64,000 bases of DNA, from contig NZ_FWFZ01000002.1 in NCBI RefSeq assembly GCF_900172355.1, forward strand, positions 62,001-126,000, in the 5' to 3' direction. The position numbers and the translations under genes were made by a program. The notes under the pieces are model-generated. The model saw only the letters and a list, made by a program, of their open reading frames with translations, did no database searches and was not told where the DNA came from. Positions 25,291 to 34,489 of the stretch are shown in pieces; the first letter of the stretch is position 1; each line of letters starts with the position of its first letter. Source of the stretch: Roseisalinus antarcticus (GTDB lineage: Bacteria; Pseudomonadota; Alphaproteobacteria; Rhodobacterales; Rhodobacteraceae).

Positions 25291-26364
25291 ATGGACGATC
25301 TGAGAGAGAAGTATCTGGCCCTCATCGCCAGGGCCGAAGACGAGGCCACGCTCGAAACCCTGCGGGTGCAGGCGATCGGAAAAAAGGGCGAGGTCAGCCT
25401 GGCCATGCGCGAGCTCGGGCGGATGTCGCCCGAGGAACGGCAGGTCGCGGGGCCGAAGCTCAACGCGCTGAAATCCGAGATTACAGCCGCGCTCACGGCC
25501 AAGAAAGCCGGGCTCGCCGATGCGGCGCTGGACGCGCGGCTGCGCACCGAATGGCTCGACGTGACCCTGCCGGGGCGTCCGCGCCCCGCGGGGACCATCC
25601 ACCCGATCAGCCAGGTGACCGAGGAAGTCACGGCGATCTTCGCCGACATGGGGTTCTCGGTCGCCGAAGGCCCCCAGGTCGAGAGCGACTGGTACAATTT
25701 CGACGCGCTCAACATTCCCGGTCACCATCCGGCCCGGGCCGAGATGGACACCTTCTACATGGCCCGTGCCGACGGCGACGACCGCCCGCCCCACGTGCTG
25801 CGCACCCACACCTCGCCGGTGCAGATCCGTCACCTGGAGGCCCATGGCGCCCCCTGCCGCATCATCGCTCCGGGCCGGGTCTACCGCGCCGATTACGACC
25901 AGACCCACACGCCGATGTTCAACCAGATCGAGGGGCTGGCGATCGATCGCGACATTTCCATGGCCAACCTCAAGTGGGTGCTGGAAGAATTCGCCGCCGC
26001 CCTGTTCGAGGTCGACCAGGTGGAGGTTCGCTTCCGCGCTTCGCACTTTCCCTTCACCGAGCCCTCGGCGGAGATCGACTTCCGCTGCTCGTGGGTCGAC
26101 GGCCAGCTGCGGCTTGGCGAGGGGGACGACTGGCTCGAGGCTGGCGGGTCGGGCATGGTCCACCCAAAGGTGCTCGCCGCTGCGGGCATCGACCCGGACG
26201 TCTGGCAGGGATTTGCCTTCGGCCTCGGTATCGACCGGCTGGCGATGCTGAAATACGGGATCCCGGATCTGCGGGCGTTCTTCGACAGCGACCAGCGGTG
26301 GCTCCGGCACTACGGCTTCTCGGCGCTGGACGTGCCGACACTGCCGCGCGGTCTCTCGGCCTGA
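25291..26364 (+). CDS. pheS: Phenylalanyl-tRNA synthetase alpha subunit
   Basis: Catalytic subunit of the alpha2-beta2 class II enzyme that charges tRNA-Phe. The 357 residues hold an N-terminal coiled coil, then class II motif 2 in [21 protein letters not shown] and motif 3 in [31 protein letters not shown] and [12 protein letters not shown] are also typical. The start is the ATG at 25291, giving [15 protein letters not shown]. pheT lies 2 kb downstream rather than immediately after, with a YrhK-like gene and poorly understood DNA between them. Confidence 0.98.
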   Translation: MDDLREKYLALIARAEDEATLETLRVQAIGKKGEVSLAMRELGRMSPEERQVAGPKLNALKSEITAALTAKKAGLADAALDARLRTEWLDVTLPGRPRPAGTIHPISQVTEEVTAIFADMGFSVAEGPQVESDWYNFDALNIPGHHPARAEMDTFYMARADGDDRPPHVLRTHTSPVQIRHLEAHGAPCRIIAPGRVYRADYDQTHTPMFNQIEGLAIDRDISMANLKWVLEEFAAALFEVDQVEVRFRASHFPFTEPSAEIDFRCSWVDGQLRLGEGDDWLEAGGSGMVHPKVLAAAGIDPDVWQGFAFGLGIDRLAMLKYGIPDLRAFFDSDQRWLRHYGFSALDVPTLPRGLSA

Positions 26365-26518
26365 TCGGCCCTCGGGCGGGGCGCGTGGCGAATGCCCTGC
26401 GACGCTTCCCGCGATCGCCCCATGCGGTCAGGGCCACAGTGTGCGGGCCGCAGTGACGGGGCGGCGGGCCGCGCTATCCTGCCGGCAGATGTGACATCAA
26501 TCGGAAAGGAACGTGGAA

Positions 26519-26803
26519 ATGGGTCTTTTTGACTTGAGGAACGGGAACCGGAGCGAGAGGTCGCAGCGGATCTACGCGGCCTTCGAGCTGGCACATACGA
26601 TCATCGACTTCCTGGCCGCGATTGCCTTCCTGGTGGGTTCGATCCTGTTCTTCTGGAAGGCCTATGAAGTGATCGCGATCTGGTTCTTCGTGGTGGGCTC
26701 GGTCTGTTTCGCCGTCAAGCCCTCGCTGCGCCTGGCGCGGGAGCTGAAGCTGGCGTCGATCGGGGACTCGGTGGACCTAGCCCAACGCTACGACAACAGC
26801 TGA
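26519..26803 (+). CDS. YrhK-like membrane protein
   Basis: A 94-residue protein with two membrane helices (TIIDFLAAIAFLVGSILFFW and IWFFVVGSVCFAVKPSLRL) typical of the YrhK domain (PF14145), preceded by RSQRIYAAFELAH and followed by a charged tail. The pattern of F-x-VGS-x-LFF in helix 1 and VGS-x-xF-x-xKP in helix 2 marks the family. Its function is unknown. GGAAAGGA precedes the ATG at 26519. A B-type repeat begins within the stop codon region. It is the only confident gene between pheS and the secreted protein at 27808. Confidence 0.85.
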   Translation: MGLFDLRNGNRSERSQRIYAAFELAHTIIDFLAAIAFLVGSILFFWKAYEVIAIWFFVVGSVCFAVKPSLRLARELKLASIGDSVDLAQRYDNS

Positions 26804-26847
26804 CGGCGAACGACGCTCGCCTTCGGCATCGCCCCGCCCGCCGTCCC
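26802..26847. repeat. Dispersed hairpin repeat B, copy 2
   Basis: The outer arms GACGGCG and CGCCGTC enclose GACGCTCGC, a minimal inner hairpin GCC-TTC-GGC and ATCGCCCC. Its first base lies inside the TGA stop of the YrhK-like gene. Confidence 0.75.
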
Positions 26848-26884
26848 AAAGCCGGGAGGCCGGGAGCCGGATCCACGTGGTCCT

Positions 26885-27751
26885 TTGGGAGGGCTGGGCG
26901 GCGTCCCTTCAGACCTTCGGCATCCTGATGCGCTACCCGGATATGGCGGGCGCGACTTACCCGGGCCTCCGCAAAGCGGCCGGACTGTGGGCTCGGCGTG
27001 CAGTGGCCCATTCGGGCTCGGCGCATCCCGATCCGGCGCACATGCCGATCTGGAGGTCCCGATCATCGGGAACAGGTATGCCGAACTAATTCAGGTGCTT
27101 CCGGACGCGGCGCAGCCGATAATGGCGTCCGGCACGACCGTGTTCTCCTCTCCTGTCCCGACACCTGAGCTGCGCGGAAAACTGGAGGCCATTCGAAGTG
27201 TGACCTTCGCGAACCCGCAACATCCCGACGAGCCCGGGGAGGCGCCTCCGGAAATCCTGAAATTGGTCTGGCGCCTGACCAGCGCGAAAGCCATCGAACA
27301 TGGCCTGGCCTCGGCGGAGACTGTCGCGGACCGGTCCGTATGCGCCGAGACGACCAACCTGCGGTTCTTCGGCCATCTGTTGCAGCATCGCAAAGCCCGC
27401 GCGATCAACGTCGGGACACTCTGTCCTGGCGGCGGGTCGGCGCATGATCCGGAGGGCGGCGTGTCCGAACTTGTCGCAACCTCGATCGAGGTCGCCGTTG
27501 CGGTCGCCGCCATAGGGGGCATGACCCACGAAATACGGCCAGGGAGGTCGAAGACCGGTGTCTGGTTTAGACTGTCGGCAAGTTTCCGCCTTGTCCGCGC
27601 AGCCGATACCCGGGAGTTTGAACCCGCCCCCGCGGTCTCATGCCAGGGCGTTGGCCTGAATGGACCCGTGTCGCAGGCGGGGATAGGGGTGGTCGGTCTG
27701 CCTCTCCGGTCCTCGGCTCGGGGCGGAGGCAGCGCACCCCGTTTTTCTTGA
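26885..27751 (+). other. Unexplained open frame between pheS and pheT (doubtful gene)
   Basis: An open frame of 288 codons without a usual start; a TTG at 26885 opens it and an ATG at 27122 (MASGTTVFSSP) is another candidate. The middle part, about 27065-27530, has a protein-like run (LRGKLEAIRSVTFANP, ILKLVWRLTSAKAIEHGLAS, LRFFGHLLQHRKARAINVG) with codon third positions rich in G and C, so it may be the remains of a real gene. The ends do not look coding. I do not recognise a family, and the opposite strand is also open. It may be a decayed insertion. Confidence 0.3.
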
Positions 27752-27807
27752 CGGATCGGCATTTTGCATGGCCTTCTGAGGATCTGACCGTCCTGAAAGG
27801 ATATCCG

Positions 27808-28212
27808 ATGCGCTCTCTTGTCTTTGCGGCTGCCCTGTCCGGCTTTCCCCTTGCGGTCTTGGCCGACGAGGTCTGGTACACGATGGACGGGGAGATGGTC
27901 TACGAGACGGACCTGGAGCCCTATGCGCTGATCTCGGCGCCCTGGGACGGGGACGAGGTGATGCTCTATGTCGATGAACTTGCCTTCAACTATGACGCGC
28001 GGGGTGTGCATGGCGGGTTCTGGATCGGCCCGGCTGCGCGACAGAGTTGCGACGTGGCGATCTCGGCGCCCGACGGGCGGGCGAGCTATCATTGGGGCCG
28101 GATCCAGGTGACCTTTGACCAGCCCTCCTTTCCGACCGGGTTCACCGTGCTGATGGGGTCCTGCTTCGATGAGCCGGACATGATCCTGCGGGCGAACCTC
28201 GCCGCGGGGTGA
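27808..28212 (+). CDS. Secreted protein of unknown function
   Basis: A 134-residue protein with a signal peptide (MRSLVFAAALSGFPLAVLA, cut before DEV). The mature part is acidic and beta-rich (DEVWYTMDGEMVYET, DEVMLYVDELAFNYD, GRIQVTFDQPSFPTG) and has two cysteines (SCDVAIS and GSCFDE), probably a disulfide. GAAAGGA lies 7 bases before the ATG at 27808. I recognise no family. It lies upstream of pheT, separated by a repeat A copy. Confidence 0.75.
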   Translation: MRSLVFAAALSGFPLAVLADEVWYTMDGEMVYETDLEPYALISAPWDGDEVMLYVDELAFNYDARGVHGGFWIGPAARQSCDVAISAPDGRASYHWGRIQVTFDQPSFPTGFTVLMGSCFDEPDMILRANLAAG

Positions 28213-28272
28213 CCGGGTCGGGGCCGGGTCGGCTGTCCTGTTCGTGCGTGCGGCGCGGGATCTGCGACCGTG

Positions 28273-28305
28273 CGCCTCCGGCGGGGATATGAGAGGCAAT
28301 GAAGG
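28273..28305 (+). repeat. Dispersed intergenic repeat A, copy 5
   Basis: It reads GCGCCTCCGGCGGGGATAT, a short spacer, then GGCAATGAAGGG, between the secreted protein gene and pheT. The layout is the same as in copy 3. Confidence 0.75.
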
Positions 28306-28377
28306 GTCCGGGGGCTTTCCCCTTTTGCCCCCTTGGGCTACACCGCGCCCGATCAGACCCGGACCCACAGGCACAGA

Positions 28378-30768
28378 ATGAAATTCACGCTTTCCTGGCT
28401 CAAGGACCATCTGGAGACCGAGGCGTCTCTGGACGATATCCTGTACGCGCTCACCGATCTCGGGCTCGAGGTCGAGGGGGTGGAGAATCCGGCCGCGCGG
28501 CTCGAGGCGTTCACCATCGGCAAGGTGCTGAGCGCGGAGAAACATCCCGACGCGGACAAGTTGAAGGTGTGCCAGGTGGCGACGTCGCAGGGCGAGCGGC
28601 AGATCATCTGCGGGGCGCCGAATGCGCGGCAGGGGATCACGGTCGTGGTGGCGCATCCGGGCGTCTATGTCCCCGGGATCGACACGACGATCGGCGTGGG
28701 CAAGATCCGCGGGATAGAGTCCCACGGGATGATGTGTTCCGAGCGCGAGATGGAATTGTCCGACGAGCACGACGGCATCATCGAGTTGCCGTCTGGCGAG
28801 GTCGGGCAGTCCTTTGTCGACTGGTTGGCGGAGCACGAGCCCGCGCGGGTCGATCCGGTGATCGAGATCGCGATCACGCCGAACCGGCCGGATGCCCTGG
28901 GGGTGCACGGGATCGCGCGGGACCTGGCGGCGCGCGGCCTTGGGCGGCTCTTGCCGCTGTCGGTCGAGCCCGTGCCGGCGGCCTTCGACTGTCCCGTGTC
29001 GGTGTCGATCGATGCGGACACGCTGGAGCAGGCCCCGGTGTTCTACGGCCGGCTGATCCGGGGCGTCCGGAACGGGCCCTCGCCGCGCTGGATGCAGGAC
29101 CGGCTGCGGGCGATCGGCTTGCGGCCGATCTCGTTCCTGGTCGATGTGACGAACTACTTCACCTACGATCTGAACCGGCCGCTGCACGTCTTCGACGCGG
29201 ACACGATCACTGGCGGGGCCTTGCGGCTGCACCGGGCGGAGGGCGGCGAGCGGCTTGTCGGGCTCGATGACAAGAGCTATGAATTCCAGCCGGGGATGAC
29301 GGTCATCTCCGATGCCGAGGGGCCGGAGAGCATCGCGGGCGTGATGGGCGGCCTGCGGACTGGCTGCACCGCCGAGACCGTGAACGTCTTTGTCGAGGCG
29401 GCCTATTTCGATCCGGTGCGGACCGCCTACACGGGCCGGGCGTTGAAGATCAATTCGGATGCCCGGTATCGGTTCGAGCGGGGCATCGACCCGGTGTTCA
29501 CGCCGGAGGGGCTTGAGATGGCCGTCCGACTGATTGTCGATGTGGCGGGGGGCGAGGCCTCGACATTGGTGACGGCGGGAGAGATCCCGGACGTGAAGCG
29601 CGGCTACAGGCTGGATACGGACCGGGTGGTGAGCCTTGTCGGGATGGATATTCCCGCCGACGCCCAACGGTCGACGTTGGAGGCGCTCGGCTTTCGGCTG
29701 GAGGGCGACCTGGCCTATGCGCCGCCGTGGCGGCCCGATGTGATGGGCGAGGCCGACCTGGTCGAGGAGGTGGCGCGGATCGCATCGCTGACCCAGCTGG
29801 AAGGCCGGCCGCTGACCCGGACGAGCGTCGGCGTGCCGAAGCCGATCCTGACGCCGGGCCAGAAGCGGCAGCAGGTTGCGCGGCGGACGATTGCGGCGAT
29901 GGGGCTGAATGAATGCGTGACCTACTCTTTCATCGACCGGGCGTCGGCTGCGCTGTTTGGCGGCGGGACCGATGCGACGCGATTGGAGAACCCGATCTCG
30001 TCTGAGATGAGCCACCTGAGGCCGTCGCTATTGCCGGGGCTCCTGCAGGCGGCGGCGCGGAACCAGGCGCGGGGGTTCCAGGATCTGGGCCTGTTCGAGG
30101 TGGGCGCGGCCTTTGCCGGCGGCGAGCCGGGAGAGCAGGATGTTCAGGCGGCGGGCCTGCGCGTGGGGCGGACCGGGCCGAAGGACGTTCATGGCGCGGC
30201 GCGGGCCGTCGATATCTACGACGTGAAGGCGGACGTGGAGGCCGTTTTGGCGGCGATCGGGGCGCCGGCGAAGGTGCAGATCCTGCGGACCGGCGACGGC
30301 TGGTGGCATCCGGGGCGGCACGGAGTGATTTGCCTGGGGCCGAAGAAGGTTCTGGGCGTGTTCGGCGAATTGCATCCCAAGGTTCTGGCGGCGATGGATG
30401 TGAAGGGACCCGCGGTGGGCTTTGTCATCTGGCCGGATGCCGTTCCGCTTCCGAGAAAGACAAGCGCCACGCGCACCGCGCTGGTGGCGCCCGATCTGCA
30501 GGCCGTGGAGCGGGACTTCGCCTTTGTCGTCGATGCCGAGGTCGAGGCGCTGACACTGGTCAATGCCGCGGCCGGGGCCGACAAGGCGCTGGTCGAGTCC
30601 GTGCGGATCTTCGACGAGTTCATGCTGGAGGGCGGCGGCAAGTCCCTCGCCATGACCGTTCGGTTGCAGCCGGACACGGCGACGCTGACGGATAAGGAGA
30701 TCGAGGCCGTGTCGGCGAAAATCGTCGAGAAGGTCACCAAGGCGACGGGCGGCAGCCTGCGCGGCTGA
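28378..30768 (+). CDS. pheT: Phenylalanyl-tRNA synthetase beta subunit
   Basis: The 796-residue beta subunit of the tRNA-Phe synthetase. Domain order is normal: N-terminal MKFTLSWLKDHL, the tRNA-binding OB fold (KVLSAEKHPDADKLKVCQV), B3/B4 with KEIEAV-type editing region (VGLDDKSYEF, IAGVMGG), B5 (GYRLDTDRVVSLVG), the class II-like core (ENPISSEMSHLRPSLLPGLL), and the C-terminal ferredoxin-like anticodon-binding domain (VERDFAFVVDAEVE to LTDKEIEAV). The start ATG at 28378 fits the family exactly. It is separated from pheS by 2 kb, so its own promoter or read-through is needed. Confidence 0.98.
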   Translation: MKFTLSWLKDHLETEASLDDILYALTDLGLEVEGVENPAARLEAFTIGKVLSAEKHPDADKLKVCQVATSQGERQIICGAPNARQGITVVVAHPGVYVPGIDTTIGVGKIRGIESHGMMCSEREMELSDEHDGIIELPSGEVGQSFVDWLAEHEPARVDPVIEIAITPNRPDALGVHGIARDLAARGLGRLLPLSVEPVPAAFDCPVSVSIDADTLEQAPVFYGRLIRGVRNGPSPRWMQDRLRAIGLRPISFLVDVTNYFTYDLNRPLHVFDADTITGGALRLHRAEGGERLVGLDDKSYEFQPGMTVISDAEGPESIAGVMGGLRTGCTAETVNVFVEAAYFDPVRTAYTGRALKINSDARYRFERGIDPVFTPEGLEMAVRLIVDVAGGEASTLVTAGEIPDVKRGYRLDTDRVVSLVGMDIPADAQRSTLEALGFRLEGDLAYAPPWRPDVMGEADLVEEVARIASLTQLEGRPLTRTSVGVPKPILTPGQKRQQVARRTIAAMGLNECVTYSFIDRASAALFGGGTDATRLENPISSEMSHLRPSLLPGLLQAAARNQARGFQDLGLFEVGAAFAGGEPGEQDVQAAGLRVGRTGPKDVHGAARAVDIYDVKADVEAVLAAIGAPAKVQILRTGDGWWHPGRHGVICLGPKKVLGVFGELHPKVLAAMDVKGPAVGFVIWPDAVPLPRKTSATRTALVAPDLQAVERDFAFVVDAEVEALTLVNAAAGADKALVESVRIFDEFMLEGGGKSLAMTVRLQPDTATLTDKEIEAVSAKIVEKVTKATGGSLRG

Positions 30769-30774
30769 GGGCGG

Positions 30775-30812
30775 GTGCCTCCGGCGGGAGTTTATTGGCC
30801 AAGATGAAGGGG
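30775..30812 (+). repeat. Dispersed intergenic repeat A, copy 6, supplying the ytoQ-like ribosome site
   Basis: It reads GTGCCTCCGGCGGGAG, a T-rich spacer, GGCCAAGATGAAGGGG and lies between pheT and the YtoQ-like gene. The closing AAGGGG serves as the ribosome site for the ATG at 30818. Confidence 0.75.
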
Positions 30813-30817
30813 AAGAC

Positions 30818-31267
30818 ATGACGTTGAACGTGTATCTGTCCGGGGAAATCCACACGGATTGGCGTGTCGAGGTGGTGCAAGGCTGTGAAGGGCTGGATAT
30901 CGCCTTTACCGGGCCTGTCACCGATCACGCCGCGAGCGACGATTGCGGCGTGGCGATACTGGGCGCGGAGGCCGACAAGTTCTGGCACGATCGCAAGGGG
31001 GCCGGGGTGAACGCCATTCGCACCCGGCACGGGATCGAGAACGCGGATGTGGTCGTTGTGCGTTTCGGCGAAAAATACAAGCAATGGAACGCGGCTTTTG
31101 ATGCGGGATATGCCTCGGCGCTTGGCAAGCCGGTCATCGTGATGCACATGCCGGAGCATGCCCATGCCCTGAAAGAGGTCGATGAGGCCGCTCGCGCCGT
31201 GGCCGAGACGCCGGCGCAGGTGGCGCAGATCCTGCGCTATGTCATGACGGGCAAGCTGCCGGCCTAG
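30818..31267 (+). CDS. YtoQ family protein
   Basis: A 149-residue protein of the YtoQ family, related to nucleoside deoxyribosyltransferase-like folds. The start MTLNVYLSGEIHTDWR, the block FTGPVTDHAASDDCGVAILG, IENADVVVVRFGEKYKQWNAAFDAGYA and the end DEAARAVAETPAQVAQILRYV match the family. Its activity is unknown; the SGEIHTDWR and WNAAFDAG blocks may form a nucleotide-type pocket. It follows pheT by 49 bases, including a repeat, and mscL follows after 183 bases. Confidence 0.88.
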   Translation: MTLNVYLSGEIHTDWRVEVVQGCEGLDIAFTGPVTDHAASDDCGVAILGAEADKFWHDRKGAGVNAIRTRHGIENADVVVVRFGEKYKQWNAAFDAGYASALGKPVIVMHMPEHAHALKEVDEAARAVAETPAQVAQILRYVMTGKLPA

Positions 31268-31450
31268 GCCTCCGGCGCGGCGGTAGCCTTGTCCTGGCGG
31301 GCAGACGCGTCCGCCGAAGGGGCTTAGGTATTCCCATTCCTGCGGCGATGTGGAGCGGTTTTCCCGGCTCGGCGTTCTGGCGGCGCGACGGAAATCTCTT
31401 GGCATATTCCTGCAGTGCGCTAAGGAGTTCGGCGGCTGTGCAGGGGGCGC

Positions 31451-31900
31451 ATGTCAGAAATTGATCGGAACGTCATGATCCAGGAATTCAGGGATTTCAT
31501 CGCCAAGGGCAATGTCATGGACATGGCCGTCGGCATCATCGTTGGGGCCGCGTTCACGACGATCGTAACTTCGCTTGTCGGCGATCTGATCAACCCGTTC
31601 ATCGCGCTGTTTACCGGCGGGATCGATTTCACCGGATGGTTCTATGCCATGAATGGCGAGACCTATGCGTCGCTGACGGCCGCGCAGGACGCTGGCGCCC
31701 CGGTCTTTGCGATCGGAAATTTCATCATGGCCGTCATCAATTTCCTGATTGTCGCCTTCGTCGTCTTCCTTCTCGTCAAGGCCGTAAACCGCATCAAGTC
31801 CTCGGCGCAGACGCCTGTGGAGAAAAAGCCCGAAGAGCCCAGTGGCCCTTCGGAGCTCGATATTCTCATTGAGATCCGCGACACGCTCAAGGCGCGGTGA
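31451..31900 (+). CDS. mscL: Large-conductance mechanosensitive channel
   Basis: A homopentameric inner-membrane channel that opens under membrane tension and vents solutes during hypo-osmotic shock. The 149 residues start with the amphipathic helix [25 protein letters not shown], the pore-lining TM1, a periplasmic loop ([20 protein letters not shown]), TM2 ([27 protein letters not shown]) and a charged cytoplasmic helix ([14 protein letters not shown]). The length is usual. It is convergent with the YghU-type gene, only 18 bases apart. Confidence 0.97.
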   Translation: MSEIDRNVMIQEFRDFIAKGNVMDMAVGIIVGAAFTTIVTSLVGDLINPFIALFTGGIDFTGWFYAMNGETYASLTAAQDAGAPVFAIGNFIMAVINFLIVAFVVFLLVKAVNRIKSSAQTPVEKKPEEPSGPSELDILIEIRDTLKAR

Positions 31901-31918
31901 ACGTGGGCGGCCGCCGTC

Positions 31919-32792
31919 CTATTCGGCGGCCTGGCGGTTCTTGTCGGAGCCGATGGAGTCGAAATCGGCGGGGGAGTGGCGCTCCGGCATTTGGGTCGAG
32001 GGCTCTCCCCAAGGACGATTGACCATCCGACCTCGTTTGACCGCGGGGCGCGCGTCGATCCGTTTCGCCCATTCGACGACGTTGGTGTAGCTGTCGACGT
32101 CGAGGAATTCCGCGGCGTCGTAGAGACGCCCCAAGACGAGCTGCCCGAACCAGGGCCAGTTCGCCATATCGGCAATGGAGTAGGTGTCGCCGCCCAGATA
32201 CGGCCGCTCCGCCAGTTGCCTGTCGAGCACATCGAGCTGACGCTTGGTTTCCATCGCGTAGCGGTTGATCGCGTATTCGAATTTCTCCGGCGCGTAGCTG
32301 TAGAAATGGCCGAAGCCGCCGCCGAGATAGGGGGCGGACCCCATCTGCCAGAAGAGCCAGTTGAGCTGTTCCGTCCGCTCGGGGCCAGAGGGCGCGAGGA
32401 AGGCGCCGAACTTCTCGGCCAGGTGCAACAGGATCGACCCGCTCTCGAAGACGCGCACGGGTTCCGGTCCGGTCAGGTCGAGCAGGGCGGGGATCTTGGA
32501 GTTCGGATTGATCTCGGTAAAGCCCGATCCAAACTGTTCGCCTTCGCCGATGTCGATCAGCCAGGCGTCATATTCGGCGCCTGTGTGGCCCGCGTCCAGC
32601 AACTCTTCGAGCATGACGGTCACCTTGACGCCATTGGGCGTGGCCAGTGAGTGGAGCTGCAGGGAATGTTCGCCGCGGGGCAGCTCCGCGTCGTGGGTCG
32701 CACCGGCGGTCGGGCGGTTGGTCTTGCTGAACTTGCCACCGTTTTCCGGGTCCCAGGTCCAGACCTTCGGGGGGGGTATAGCTGTCGGTCAT
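31919..32792 (-). pseudogene. YghU-type glutathione S-transferase, frameshifted near the N terminus
   Basis: The body of the protein (VKVTVMLEELLDAGHTGAEY onward, about 235 residues) matches YghU/YfcG-like glutathione S-transferases: INPNSKIPALLDL, ESGSILLHLAEKF, and the C-terminal helical domain with YLGGDTYSIADMANWPWF. The natural start MTDSYTPP at 32792 is followed by a run of eight C on the minus strand (32769-32776); after it the frame reads one base off. Removing one C joins it to KVWTWDPENGGKF, the expected family sequence. So the gene is broken by one base, or the run was misread. A GTG at 32623 could start a truncated protein lacking the first part of the thioredoxin fold. Confidence 0.8.
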
Positions 32793-32979
32793 GTTCTCTC
32801 CTTCCGGATACATCATCCACACTTATTCGCGATTTCGAGCCCGACAAGGCGGCCTTGCCCATCGCACAGCGGCTGCGCGAAACTGCAGCCACTGTGCGCG
32901 AGGGTTGAAGAGCGGGCGGACTGGTGTTTCCTTCAATGGCAAGCGGGCCGCCGGAATCAGGCCCGGTCTGGAGGATATG

Positions 32980-33534
32980 ATGGCGCCCAAATCCCCTGTT
33001 TGCGACTTCGGCTGGAAGGCCCCCGATTTCCGGCTGCCGGCGACGGATCACCATTTCTATGACCTCTCGGGGCTGAAGGCGGAGAATGGGCTTGTCCTGG
33101 CCTTCATCTGCAACCATTGTCCCTATGTCCGCGCCGTTCTGGACCGGATCCTGCGGGATGCCGGCGACCTGGCGCCGCTCGGGGTGGGCTTTGCCGCCAT
33201 CTGCTCCAACGATGCCGAGAGCCACCCGGACGACAGTTTCGAGAACATGGTGAAGCTGGCCGAAGAGAAGAATTTCTTCTTTCCCTACCTTCACGATGAG
33301 GACCAGTCGGTTGCCCGGGCCTATGGTGCGGTCTGCACGCCCGATTTCTTCGGATTCAACGGCAAGCTGGAGCTGCAATACCGCGGACGCCTCGATGCGA
33401 GCCGGGACTCTGCGGGGCCGCCGGACCTGACCCGGGAGCTCTACGAAGCCATGGCGCAGGTGGCCCGGACGGGCGAGGGCCCGCGCGAGCAGGTGCCGTC
33501 AATGGGGTGCTCCATCAAGTGGGCCGAGAGCTGA
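32980..33534 (+). CDS. Thioredoxin-like AhpC/TSA family protein
   Basis: A 184-residue cytoplasmic protein with a peroxiredoxin-like thioredoxin fold: KAPDFRLPATDHHFYDLSGL, the CNHCPYV motif with cysteines 44 and 47, and GAVCTPDFFGFNG in the cis-proline region. Proteins of this family lack the normal peroxiredoxin catalytic setting and are usually annotated as thioredoxin-family proteins; the substrate is unknown. Two ATG codons adjoin (32977, 32980); the second is 5 bases after GGAGG and is chosen. It runs divergently from the YghU-type gene, so a redox theme is possible but unproven. Confidence 0.88.
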   Translation: MAPKSPVCDFGWKAPDFRLPATDHHFYDLSGLKAENGLVLAFICNHCPYVRAVLDRILRDAGDLAPLGVGFAAICSNDAESHPDDSFENMVKLAEEKNFFFPYLHDEDQSVARAYGAVCTPDFFGFNGKLELQYRGRLDASRDSAGPPDLTRELYEAMAQVARTGEGPREQVPSMGCSIKWAES

Positions 33535-33732
33535 GCGGGCGGTGAGACCGTCGCACATGGCGCCGCAAGGCGGCTTGCCGGCGTGATTTCGAGTGTCCTG
33601 TCTGTCTTTCACGGGGACCAAACGGGCTGGCATGGGCCGACCGTTGGCCGCGTTGACCTTCATTCGCCCGCCATTTCAAGAGTGTTGAATTCTTGAGCGA
33701 CAGAGCGCATCTCCGGTCTCGGTGGCGAGGAG

Positions 33733-34347
33733 ATGAAAGTGATGAAACCGGCTTCGACTTGCGCGGGCCATCCTGTCGGGGACATCGTGGATCGGCTGGA
33801 CGCCTTGTCGGCGGAGCCTGTCTTGTCGTTGCGGATGTTGTTGCGGGTCTTCGGGACGGCCTCCTTCGTGCCGGCCCTGATGATACCGGCGATCCTGGTG
33901 GTGTCGCCGCTGTCGGGCATTCCGTTCTTTTCGTCGATCTGCGGTCTGACCATTGCGCTGGTCGCATTGCAGATGCTGTTTCGGCGGACGCACCTCTGGC
34001 TGCCGGCTGTCCTGATGGAGCGGCAGGTCACCGGTCGTCAACTGAGCCGTGCGATGGGTGGGATCCGCAGGCTGGCCGGCTGGATCGATGCCCATACCTC
34101 TCCGCGGCTGGCAATTCTGGCGGATCCGCCCGGCATTGCGGTGCCGCAGGCCCTGGCGGTGCTGTCGGGCAGTGCGATGCCGTTTCTCGAGCTTATGCCC
34201 TTCTCGTCTTCAATTCTGGGGTTGGCGGTGCTGCTCTATTCCGTGAGCTTCCTCGCGCGTGACGGGCTTTACGTGATTGCTGGCGCCGCGACGACGGGCG
34301 TCGCGCTTGGCGTGCCCCTGTTCGTCTGGAGCCGGATCTTCGGATAG
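33733..34347 (+). CDS. ExoD family membrane protein
   Basis: A 204-residue inner-membrane protein of the ExoD family (PF06055). The N-terminal soluble helix DIVDRLDALSAEPVLSLRML is followed by several hydrophobic segments (ASFVPALMIPAILVVSPL, FFSSICGLTIALVALQMLF) and the LPSSS-like loop in MPFSSSILGLAVLLYS. ExoD was named for an exopolysaccharide defect in Sinorhizobium; its biochemical role remains unclear. A palindromic repeat C lies just after its stop, followed by the rpsU terminator on the other strand. Confidence 0.9.
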   Translation: MKVMKPASTCAGHPVGDIVDRLDALSAEPVLSLRMLLRVFGTASFVPALMIPAILVVSPLSGIPFFSSICGLTIALVALQMLFRRTHLWLPAVLMERQVTGRQLSRAMGGIRRLAGWIDAHTSPRLAILADPPGIAVPQALAVLSGSAMPFLELMPFSSSILGLAVLLYSVSFLARDGLYVIAGAATTGVALGVPLFVWSRIFG

Positions 34348-34371
34348 GAGCGCGCCGGTAGCCAGGAGCGG

Positions 34372-34400
34372 CCAGAATATTCGCGAATATTCTGGGCCCC
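34372..34400. repeat. Dispersed palindrome C, copy 1
   Basis: A 24 bp perfect palindrome built from CCAGAATATTCG and its complement, followed by GGCCCC. The 28-base core is identical to a segment before recR at 41064-41091. It lies between exoD and rpsU, 24 bases past the exoD stop. Confidence 0.85.
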
Positions 34401-34431
34401 GGAAGGACCGGCGGGCCATTTGAAACGACAA

Positions 34432-34458
34432 ACCCCCGGGCATCGCAGCCACGGGGGT
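34432..34458 (-). terminator. Probable terminator of rpsU
   Basis: On the minus strand, ACCCCCG pairs with CGGGGGT around a 13-base loop and is followed by the T-rich TTTGTCGTTT, 32 bases past the rpsU stop. Confidence 0.65.
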
Positions 34459-34489
34459 CATCAAACACCTAAGTGTTCTTCCAGATCGC

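Noticed and set aside
27091-30015. 974-codon minus-strand open frame across pheT
   Set aside because: Its right part is antisense to pheT and has low-complexity Arg/Pro/His composition. The left end overlaps the doubtful frame at 26885-27751 and gave no recognisable motif either.
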